Positions 35,101 to 47,100 of a DNA stretch of 64,000 nt are shown here, piece by piece. Positions within the stretch are counted from its first letter, which is position 1; the number at the start of each line of letters is the position of its first letter. The position numbers and the translations under genes were made by a program. The notes beneath the pieces were generated by a model. That model was not told the DNA's origin, made no database searches, and worked only from the letters and a program-made list of their open reading frames with translations. The DNA is taken from contig NC_088775.1 in assembly GCF_954871325.1 (NCBI RefSeq), forward strand, positions 17,027,561 to 17,091,560, given 5' to 3'. The DNA comes from Gordionus sp. m RMFG-2023 (Eukaryota > Nematomorpha > Gordioida > Chordodea > Parachordodidae).

Positions 35101-38100
35101 GCTAATATTCTCTTAAAAATTATTAGGCAAAAGATCCTCAAATCACAAATTTGAGTAGTGTTAACTTATTAGAAATTAGTGATCATTAACTTCGGAGGAT
35201 GATTGCTAAATTTTATTTATTACATTTTTTTTCATTATAATTCTAAACTATTTTCATTTTTAAGATAGTCATTTATAACAATATAAAAATTTACCGAGCA
35301 TTTTGGTAAATTTTATACTTTTTATAAAAACAGACGAGTTTTCTAAAAGCTTAATATATTACAATAATGCTTTAAACAGACAACCTCGCCATTATTTTGA
35401 AAATTATTAATCGTTAAATTACGATTAAATTCTATACCGAGGCTAATTATAGTTTTTTCAGAATAATAAATTTGAAGGTGAATACCTTTTATGCGATATT
35501 ATATGTTTAACAAGTCTCCCCATTCTATCCGTTGTGGTTTCCGGGTAACTAAAAATAAATAAAAGTTCGAAATACTTATTTATAAGGCAACAGCTTGGTC
35601 GGGCATACATTTTTCAAGCTGCTAATTAAAAGGGTTAAAAAAATTGTCACGTTAAAAGATAAGCAGCCAAAACTTGTTCCTTTAATATAATTTTATTTTA
35701 TCGAATAACAGCTGATACATTTTTATACAATTATTAATATATAAATCTAAATCATAACGTCAAAACTTTTATAGAATATGCATTCAAAAAATATAGAATG
35801 GATTTTTAAAACGCAAAGAAACAACTTTCTTAGATTATTATTGTCGACTGATAATTTAAAAAATATATATAAATGATGCTGCGTTTATAGTAATCGCGAT
35901 TCGCTCAAGCGATATTAATCGCTAGCCAAATCATAGCTGATTCGTCACAGTGATAATATTTTTTTAAAATATATGTAAACATTTGTTGCTATTTAATTGC
36001 TTCGCTTATATTATACATTTTATTGGCTTGATTATGTAAATTACCTGGTGAAAAATTTGGCATCGCTTGAGAGAATCGGGCTTACTATAAACGTAACATG
36101 AAAGAAAATTTACAAGGAAATTTCTTCGCAACTAAGGTGGAATAAAGTGTCAGTCGAAGAGAGAGCTATGATTATGCCATTTATGTTTAGAATACATGGA
36201 TCTGGTAAAAACATTACCTTAATGAATAAATATAATTATTTGTCAACTAAATTATTAATGAATATCATAGTTATTAAAAAATGACGTATCTGCATCTATA
36301 TACTATTTTAGAGTTGTCTATTTATTTTTAGATATTTTTAAGATTTTGATATACTTTTATTTATGGCGTTTTTTATATTAAAATAAAAAATTTGAATGCA
36401 AAACCTATTTTATTTCATATGAGCATATATTTTAAATAAATTATGACGCTCATTAATTATTAAAAACAATACCTTGATGCACAAAATTATTAAGCAAATA
36501 AATTTATTTAGATTTATAAAATAATTTCAGATATTCCGCCGGCTTAATGAATAAGCGATAAATTTACTGTAAAAAATATTTTTTTAAAAAATCCTCGTTT
36601 AAAAATTTGTTCGAAATGACGATAAAAATAGGGGTATTTACATTATTATTTTTATATGATGTTCGAATTGAATAAAACAAAATATAAAAATGTTGTTTAC
36701 ATATTTTCTACTCTCATAATAAGAGTTTCTATTCAAAAACAACGAGAAACTCTGTATATAAGTATAATAAATATTGTGTCGGTATACAGACACATTATCT
36801 AGATTCGTTTTTAGACAACATATTTGCATCTAAATTCCTTTTTAGACAATGTATCTGTGTCTAGATCCATTTGAAAAGTGTCTTTCAATAACTCTGGTGA
36901 ATATCCCCAAAATGATGGGGGAAAAGAGTCGTCTATTTTAACTTTAAAGTTAATAATACATAATACTTGACTAGTTCATTTTTAAATAAAATATCTGCAT
37001 ATACCCATAGGTATCTAATAGTGAAGGTCAACGGTCCTGTCCTATCGGTCTTAGACCGGGATCGGACCGATCTTTTTCTTGAGGAAAGTGGTCCGGACCG
37101 GTCTTTTTATTTTAAATGGTCCAGACCGCGGTCCGGACCGGTCTTTTATTATTGTTTAAGTTTGCTTTACTTTATAATTTTTTAAGCAATAAATTAATCA
37201 AAATAAGCAATAATATTATTAAAATATTTTAGTTATTATATAGTTCTATTATTTTTAAAGAAACTGTCTGTATAATTTATTGTAAAAATTACTTAACCTT
37301 ATTCTTAATAAAATAATTAGGTACCTTAAGCAGACATCTGATAAAACATAAAATATATACTTCTAATGATGAAAATATCTCAAAAAACACAATCTACTCT
37401 TAATTTTAATATGCCCTCTACAAGCACAAAATCATTTTTTTCAATACCATTGGATAAATTTTATTGTTTATATAATACTCTCATATTTAATAAAATGATA
37501 AAACAAACAAATAAAAAGACCGGTCCAGGACCGGTCTTTTTATTTAGGACCACGGTCTGGATCGATCTTTTTCTTAAGGACCGTGGGCCGGTCCGAGGGT
37601 ATCGGTCCAGTCCGGACTAAAGACCGGACCGTGACCTTCACTAGTATCTAATTAGAGATAAAATGGGTCATGATAAATCAACCACGATTTGGCCCCCCTT
37701 TAATTTTTTTAAAATTTGGTAAGGAAAGAAAAGCAAAATTTAGCCTTCAAATGTATTTTTTGGGGATATTAGGGTTCAAAGTGGCAAAAATGATGTATTT
37801 TTACCATTATTTGCCTTCATTCAATTAAGCATATCTTAAAAACTACAATAATGGAATTCCATTAGCATGGGACTATACCTGCATCGACCGATTTGCTCCC
37901 TCCTTTAATAAGAACTCATTCATGCGAGCTGAAAACTCGAAAATTAATAAATACACTTCCCTAACAAATTGCAATCTCATACCAATCGTATCCGACACAA
38001 CCGGGTCTTTTGGCAATCATGCCCTAACCTTCTTCAAAACCCTCGGTAAAAAAATCCGCGCCATCACTGGTGATCCTCAGGAAGGCTTCTATCTCAGACA

Positions 38101-41100
38101 GCGCATATCTATTGATATATGCAGATCTAACTGCATTGCCATCCATGGCTCTCTTTCTTGACCTCCTGCCACCCAACATACAATTTACTATTCTAATTAT
38201 TTATTTTTTTATTATACAGTTTTTTATATAGATTTTATAGTTTACATGACATTTTTAATATATATATATTTTTAAATTACGTAATATGTTTTACTTTTAA
38301 CGTTCAATGTATTAAATATTTTTATTAATAAAGTATATATCACTTAAAAAAAATAAGAAATTTAATATCAAAATTATGTCCAAAGATTATACATTTAGAT
38401 AAAAAAAAATTTTTTTGATTTTTCCCTTTCCGGCCATTTTATTAATACATAATAACTGTTGAGAGTTCCTTGGCTATAGTTTTTTAAAAATATATTTTAA
38501 AATGTTTTTATAATTTAAATTTGAATACTTTATAATTTCTTTGAATAAAAATAAGATATTCATGAATTGATGTTTAATTATATATGATGTAATGAGAAAA
38601 TTATAATTCTTTGTAGAAAAATCAGACGATATAAATTAATGATGATGTCTAATTATGATTATGTAAGGAGAAAATTGTATTTTTGTAAAAAGCCAGACAT
38701 GGAAAATTGTTATATGTGATCATTGCAATAAGAAATTATAAATATATATAGCGATGAAACATATTCTTAAATTTTAACAAAGCAATCCATTCGATATAGT
38801 TAATTATTTTTGTAACTTAATTTCTTAACTTAATTAATATCTCAATTTGATACTAAGAATTTAAAAAATAATTAAAAACGAATTTTTATAAAAAATTTAG
38901 TAAAATCTTCCTTTATATTAATAAAAAAAATTGGTGAGATGCAAGCTTCATTCTCAAAATAGATAAAAATAAATAAAAAGTGTAAAAATTATATATTAAT
39001 CAGTTTTTAATAGTTTTTTTGAACTATTTGATATAATTTAAATAATTCTTCATCTTGTAAGTGAAAATTACAATAAATGGGGATTTCAATCAATTATAGA
39101 AATTGTCTATCGATAAAAGATTCAATTTATTACATTATTTATAATTTATTATAAAATTAATTGCTCATATAACATATATTTAATGAATATTAATAAAACA
39201 TGTTCAACCAAGTTTAGATTTCTAGAATATATGAATCAGAATCTTTTGCATTTCATATGGCGCCTATAATTTAAATTTAAAAATATAATATATAACTCAC
39301 AAAGATTCTAATTTTTCGATAGCGCATTTACTTTTTTGTGATGACAATGTATAACCATGGCCAGTAGCAGTTAACGGTGAATGTTAGGATATGATATTTT
39401 AGCAGTAAAGAGCGTCATCTATACTTAGAAATGTAAATGAATTAGAAGGTCCGGATGAGTGTAAAAACTTTATATATATTTCCTCCTGCTTTTGATTTTT
39501 CCTAAAATAAGGGCTAGCCACCAATTATCATAGACACACTTATGTATCCTGATATTTCTCCCAAGATTATACTTTCATCATTATATGATAAATATTATTT
39601 AGTGCATTTTATTGAATTCATATTTTACTTCTAAATTGATGTAGACCAGTCGGAATCATGGTGTGAATTTTCTGTGTTGCAGGTATCGGTCTAGTTTTTG
39701 AAAATCTTTCTCTGAGTAATAGTTCTTCATCATCATAATTTTGGGTCATATTATAAGCCATTAATATTATATTTAGCGAATTCGTATGATGATGTTATTT
39801 GCTCTGAGTAAGGTATTTGTAAACTTGCTCTAGAGTCAAATCTTTTAACAGTGCAACAACCTCATCACACTTTTCCAGTGTGCTGTAGCAAAAAATATCA
39901 TATTTCCTGTACCCCGAAATCCATCGGCAAATATAATAAATTTTTTTATTTGGAATACAAAATTTATTACCAATGTTTTTTGGAAATAATATACTGCTAC
40001 TGTCTTATGTTGCAAAGATTCGGATATCATTACGTAATTTAGGCAACAAATATTGGCAAAATTATCTTCAATAAATAACAAAAATTGTACTTCATCCTGA
40101 AGTATAAAGCTATAAAATTCTAAAAAATCATATAAAATTAAATATTGGCCTTCGTAGTAATGCTACTAAATTTTTACAAAAATTGAAGGTCATATTAAAT
40201 TTCTTTTACAATTATGAGTTTTTTGATGAAGGCAAATAATAGTAAAAATACGTCATTTTGCCACTTTGAACCCTAAATAAATGTTATGAGGTTAACTAAC
40301 CTTTGCTTACCAAATTTTTAAAAATCGAAGGGAGTCGGAATAAAATCTCCTTTTTTGCTCATTTGATATGGAATGACCCAAAAAAGAGTTGAATAATCCT
40401 AAATGACATATAGTATAATAATATATAAATAAACATTATTTTCGATATCCGAGAGCTGATGTTGATGCAGATCAATATTATAGGACGGGGTAGGATAAAC
40501 ATCGAATCTTTGAAATACGTCCCTGTAAGATGAAACCAATAAGAACTTTATGGTATTGTTCTTTGATTTTAAGACGTAGCTATATATGAAGGCTAAAATT
40601 TTTTGTACAAATATTTCTTCGAACGTCATATCGGCGGTATTATCGTTATTTTGAAATTTGTAATTCTAACAAGTTAATTATTGTCAAAAAATATATACTA
40701 TATATAATAAAAGGAGGAAATCCACCGATCGCAAATTTGTCTGTTTTCGTAAATACCATTTTAAGCCAATAAAAATTTCCCCCTACACACCTCTACCCCA
40801 AAAATATATACAATATATCACTCTAAAAGAATAATTTGTAAAAATTTAGTTTTTAAAATAACGAAGATAATTAAATATTTTATAAAACAAGTGAGAGCCC
40901 AAAATTATTTTTATAAAAATCAGGTATTGGCAAAGGTCTATAATAAGTGAACCTAAAGACCTCCAATATATGTAGAAAAAACATACCTAATAACCCCCCC
41001 CCCCCCTTGTATAGGAAAATCCTGGATACGCCTATGAGATAACATATTACATCTAAATTCAATTGTATCGTATTATAAACAAAATAGAATGATATTCGAT

Positions 41101-44100
41101 TAATTAAAAGTCAAGAGAGTTTTCTGATCCTTAGCAAGATTCTAAGAGTGCAAGGGGAGATTATTATAGGTGGGGGGAGATTGGATCAAATAAGATCTCC
41201 CTTATTTATCAGGAAAACTGCTTCAAATTTAGCAAAACCCATTTTTCAAAATTTTAGGAACTGCAACAAACTTTTATTTCCTAGCTTTAGACCGCGTAAA
41301 ATATAACAAATAATATGTGTTGGGCATTCAAAATATAATTTTCTAGATCTTAAGGGGATAAGTTATAAATTGCTAATTCGGAATAATGATATTTTTTCCT
41401 GCATTTTTGGCGATTTTTATAAAAAACTGAATTTAAATAGACGTGTTTACTTCCCTAGCATCTATTAATCTTATTTGTATTAAGGCTAAAATAAGTAAGT
41501 GAAAATTGTAATCAACATAAATCATATCGTAATGACTGTATAATTATTCTTTAAGGGCTATAATCTAAAACATTATTTCTATATATCTTATAAATTCAAA
41601 CCTTTCTACAAATTTAAAGTATATTTTAAAAATTTTAAAGCTTTTAGATTTTTTTATAAATATTCTAAAACGCCTTTATAAAAAAATTCATACGCCAATT
41701 TTTATTATTCCATTATCTTAAATTATATAAAATAATGGCATAAAAATGTATATATCGGTATAGGTGTCGTTTGAAATAAATATCGGATACGATCGGTGAA
41801 AAAATTGTGGATCGGTTTAGCCCTATAATTGAAATGATCTATAAGTATAATAAAATATTGATTAATTTTTATACACTAGACTTTAAAGAATACAAGTCTA
41901 GAATAAACCATATATGCTTAAAGCATTTTTTTAATTACTAATATTATTTTATTCAGAGTTTGAAAAAAAATCATTTTTTTAAAGAAAGGTTTATCGAATT
42001 TTACTTAAAAATGTCAATCTTTTTAAGTAAATATTTTGTTATTTTTATGCATAAAAATCTTTCAAGATCAAAATATGTGTTTTTGTTTTTCATAAATTTA
42101 TCAATAATTTTACCTCAACTATAGGATGCTTGTTATCAATGAAAGGACCAATCTAAAAATAATGTTGACAATCAGTAAACCATAAATTATAGATGATTTA
42201 TTATCAATAAAAAATATAATTAATTAGGCTTAAAACAGTGCAACTAGAAGAGGTCTGTAATGGTAAAATTTTCAGACCTAGCCTAGTGAGAATTTGGTTA
42301 ATGCTGTCATATCATTATTTAAAATTATTTTGTTTAATATTTATCAAATTTATAAATAGTCGACTGATTTTATATATCACGTGTAGAACTCGTGATCTCT
42401 TTGCCCAAAAAAGTATAAAAGGGATTAGATTTTATAATTATTATAACTTTTTGTTTTTTAAAATATATTTAATCAATAAAATTTGGAGTTGAAAATTTAT
42501 TAATTTTAGTTTTAGAATTGTGTTGGTTAACTATGTGAGTTATAAAATGGCGTTGTACTACTAATATAGTTTTTATAGTATATTCACAATAACGGTTAGA
42601 GTTTTTTTATAGTGTATAATTATAATAAATGCCCGGCCTAAATTTTTTTTTACCAAGGTTGCCCAGTCTGGTTTTTATTTTTTTTCAAAAATACAAGGCC
42701 TAAACCAAAATATATGTTGTTGAACACCAAAATAAACAACTATTTATAATCTAACTATAGGTTATGGATTATCACTTCTATGAAATATCAGAATCCATTA
42801 AAATATACAAGAGAAATTTTTGCGGGGCCTGGCCCAAATAAAATTTTCAGACGCTAAGGCAATACGGATCGCTGGAAAGCAGAATATTGATTCAAGGTAT
42901 GATAAGACTTAATATTTAAAAAACAAAATGTCCATATTAGTGTTTATTAAATTTAATTTATTATCGATACCATTCTGAGAAATATTAACTGTTGCAGTAA
43001 GTTTTAAAAAAATAGTAACTTTGGCCTATAACTAGTTTAATTTCACGGACATTTAATCAATTAAATTTTTAAAGTAAACGTTTAACATTACATATTTCTT
43101 TGTGTCCTTATTACCTACCTATGAAGGATTTTTTTATGAAGGAAAGATTCATAAATTTGCATAATTTTAAGCCTTTTGATAAACTCAAGCCAGGCTCATT
43201 AAAATACTTTGCATAGGTTGCCTGGCCGGGCTCGAATCGAAATCATTTTTGCTCTGGAAACTTATAGAAAAATCTCAGTTAATAATAACTAAAAGCTATA
43301 TATTTATATGTGAAAGCTGTCTTATTCTGAATAAGGTATGAAGACCATATATCTCCTTTTTTTAAAAATTCGGAGGGAGGCATGCTAAATCTTTTCTTTA
43401 AAATCAAATAAGCTAATGAAATCGGTTATTCATAAATTCCGAATCAATTGGAATAATTTTTGAAAAAGCCTTACGAGATAAGCCGATATCAGCTGTTTTC
43501 CACCGATATCAATATCAAAAAGGTATAAATTATTATGTAGGATTTATTGGGAAAAAGGAAGCTAAGATATCATATGTAATATTATTATTTTATCATCTAT
43601 CTAAATCTATAAAAAAAATAAAAGCACTATCATTCTTCTTTACTTTATAATCGAAATTAGGATAAAATCACTTTTTCATTTAGATAATTATTTTTTAAAG
43701 TATCTTGTAGTGGTTAAAATTGAAAGTATTAGCTAATACTTTTACTAACCACTACCTAAATTACGGTTTCTGTTATATATCATATAAAACGAATATTAAA
43801 ACATGTTACCATTATGCATATATCCGGCCTTTTATCTGACAATATCAAGGCAAGTGAATCGTGGAGTGGCTCAAAATCTAGGTTTTGAGTCGGGTGAGTA
43901 AAAGGTGAACCGAAAACTAAGATGTTCAAATTCTTGGATAAACCATCCATTTCCGGAATGATGTCAGGTTTAGGAATGGACGGATAATATATATCTTGTA
44001 CCATGAATCGACTCCTCCCATTCGCAGTATTGCCCTTCAAAGCCATTATCTATAATAGTTAATAACAATAGTAAAAAATATTTGAATGAATTTTAAAACA

Positions 44101-47100
44101 ATTTTTTTTAGGGTTCTATTTGATCCGAGCGTCTTTATCAAAATGCAAATTAACCGTTTTCCATCAAATCCAACATCTTAAAACCGGTTCAAAATAGTTG
44201 TGTGAATATTTTTAAAATAAAATAGACCTGCAATGGTGTCCTTATTTATAGGCATGTCAGCGGGTTTTAAAAATATTTTTATTATTCTAATTGGCCGAAT
44301 CCTCAGACATTTCATTTTAATTTAAGACAACGGCTAAAAATAGTCCCACAGACAATATTAACTTAAAAGGGGTGTAAACTAGATTTCAGTTAACTAGGAC
44401 CGATGGATAGGTTCCCAACCTAAAACTCCAGCAAAGCAGGGAATATTTCTTATGTATTCTCGAAGATAATATTGGTAGATTGTATATGTAAGAAATACAC
44501 TTATATTCCAATTTAGAGCTTTTTTTTTAAAAAAAGTTTAAAATGGAGGAGATTTCTTCAATATCCCTGATAAGCATCCTCAAATTAAGAATTTCGAACC
44601 TTCCCCAATTTTCAATAATATATAAGAATAATACCATGTTTTTTTCTATTTTGCATTTCATGTCTTTGACCTTATAAGCAATTGATTCTCAAAATTTTTA
44701 AAATCTTTTACAAATTATATAACCAAATAAAAACAATATTTTGTTCTGAAAAATTTGGTTTAATATTATAAAATTTGTTTCTTGTTAAGGAATTCGTAAT
44801 CAACCCAAAATGTTATTGTTACATTTTTCTTTTAAACAATATGATTAGAAAATTTTTAAAAATGTTTCCAAAAATGTTGTAAACATGCATCCACAATGGT
44901 GTCTTACAAGGTAAATTAGATTATGATTTACGAAAAATAAGAATAACCTTTTGGCTAAAATTGAATTTAAAATAAAACACAATATTTAAACGAATTGGAC
45001 ATCTTTTTTTCAAAATAGTAACAAACGCATTAGACGTCTCGCTGCTAGTCTTTATTTATATAATTTATTTGACCGGCCAATTTTTAAAAAATATTTTGAT
45101 TGGTTAGTTTGTCTCTTTATTTATTTAAATATATATATATTTATTTATTTTAAATTAAATTTATTTTTTTAAATATAAGCCAGTCATGCTTCTGCTTATT
45201 CAGCTAGTAAAATATTTATAATTCTCCCGCCCGACTCTGAAATTTTTTTTAATTTAACCCTGTTTCTTGGGATATTGTTACATACTGAGCTTTGCTTTGT
45301 AAGAGACGGAGGCGATAATTAACTGAAAAATCACAAATTTATTCTTTTTGTTATGCAAAGAGGTAGATTTGTTGTATCAGATAATGATAAGTCTCAGCAA
45401 TTTTATCCCAGAGGATTTATAACAAAAATCGATTCAAGATTTGTTTAAGCGTTTTTCTAACCTAGTTCTTATCCACTGGAAAACATTCATTTCATATTTT
45501 TATATATTTTAAAATCCAGGACATTCACCACAATCTTTTAATGAGAAGAAATTTGGTATAATATCATTGTCTCCATGAATATTTTTTTAAAGGTTCGAGG
45601 CATCTAATGATATTAAATACATAGGTCTTTAGTTTTACTATTTTTAAATTTTTTTGCGTTTCACAAAGTTAAAAATGATCACAATTCTAAGCTTTGAAAG
45701 CCTCATATCTCAGATATTAATAGTTAAAGCAATACAGATTGCAAACTTCTCACAACATTCTACAAGTAAGCATGATATCCTTTTATTTGAATTGACCCGC
45801 AACCAGGAATTTATATTATTATGAGCGGATAAAAAAATATAATGTTTTAAAAAAACCTGGCCTGGAAAAATGGAATATTCCTTTAATCGCGATGTAACGT
45901 CGAGCTTAATACAGGATCCATTGCACAATTCCCTACTCCCCCTTAATATGATTCCACTTGTTGCCATTTTAACCGTATTCGTATTTAGATTATTGTTATG
46001 AGTTATCGAGTCTTTGGTGTTCTTGGATTTTGCATGGGCGTCGAAAAAAACAAGATTGTCGCCTATATTGTTATTAGTATTAGTGATCTGCATCGGGCCT
46101 AATTTTTCAAGCCCGGCCTGGCCCAAAATTTTTTTTAAAAAAGTTTTGCCGGCCCGGCCCTAACCAGATTTTTTTTTAAAAAAATTTACCGACCCAGCCC
46201 GAATTTATTTAAATATAGAAATTAATTTTTATAATTACTCAAAATAAAAGACATTATATATGTCTTAGTTACAATGAATAAAATCAAATATTTTAATTTA
46301 ACATAAAAAATTCAATATATAATTGATAAATTTAGATATATTTAAAAAAAATTCCAAAAACCGACCCAACCCGGCCCGAATTTTTTTTAAAAATATAAGG
46401 CCCGGCCCGAAGCCCCTTCAGGCCGGGCTTAACTTTGCATATATCTAATTAGTATAACCCGGGTGTTCGTGTTCACAGTTGGCGTTCAAAATTTGACCGT
46501 ATGTCAATATATCCTCGGCACAATTCGTCGTGAAAGAGTTAAAGTAATTTTGAGTTTTATTGAGGATGTCTTTTCCCTTATTTATATCATTTTCGATGTC
46601 GTTATATGACTCATTTTCTAATTCTACAAGCGCGACATTTTCTTCGTTTGTTTTTTCCGTCTTTGCGATATTTGTCAGTTGGAGGTCGTCGCTGCTAAGA
46701 GAAGCTAAAATGTCGTTGGCGGTATCCACCATAAAACCTTCGATAACTTAAATGTTAAGGTCAAACCAAGAAAAAAATAATAATAAAAGGTTTACATAAT
46801 TTTAGCACTGCTTCAATAAACAGATGTTAAAAATGTGCAAATTTTTTTTGATATTTAATAATTTTAAAAACTAATATTTCTTTATCCGTGAAGTTTCATT
46901 TTTTAAACTTGTTAAACGCATTTAAGACATGGTTTAGAATGAATCGTTATGTATGATGATTCGGTTCTATTCCTGTCCTGAGTTTATAATTAAATGGGTT
47001 CTGTTAAATTCCCCCTATTTTTGACAATATATAGGTTGTTTTGGAGATTTTGATTTTTTTTAAATTGCCCCAAAATTATCTAATAATATTTTTTAAGTGT

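Larger units (their letters stand above)
37665..40385 (-). mobile_element. TIR DNA transposon of uncertain superfamily, about 2.7 kb
   Basis: Inverted repeats of about 150-190 bp bound it: the left arm 37665-37815 and the right arm 40195-40385 share GGGTTCAAAGTGGCAAAA, TATTTTTAC and TTATTTGCCTTCAT in inverse orientation; the outer ends share TGGGTCAT. The interior holds a decayed minus-strand gene at 40115-39640 and a LINE tail at 37861-38160. Exact ends and target duplication are unclear. It sits wholly in a POLA2 intron. Confidence 0.7.

Noticed and set aside
9763-41000. Homopolymer G/C tracts near 9763, 13076, 18331, 20824 and 40988 as regulatory elements
   Set aside because: Isolated short runs, some inside transposon ends; nothing supports function, and their lengths are prone to sequencing error.
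40985-41036. C-tract followed by CCTGGATACGCCTATG as a complete transposon
   Set aside because: Looks like one hAT terminus, but no opposite end or target duplication was found, so only noted within the intron entry.
45350-45450. Short plus-strand frame reading FVVSDNDKSQQFYPRGFI in a POLA2 intron
   Set aside because: Too short, no start or splice context and no recognised family.
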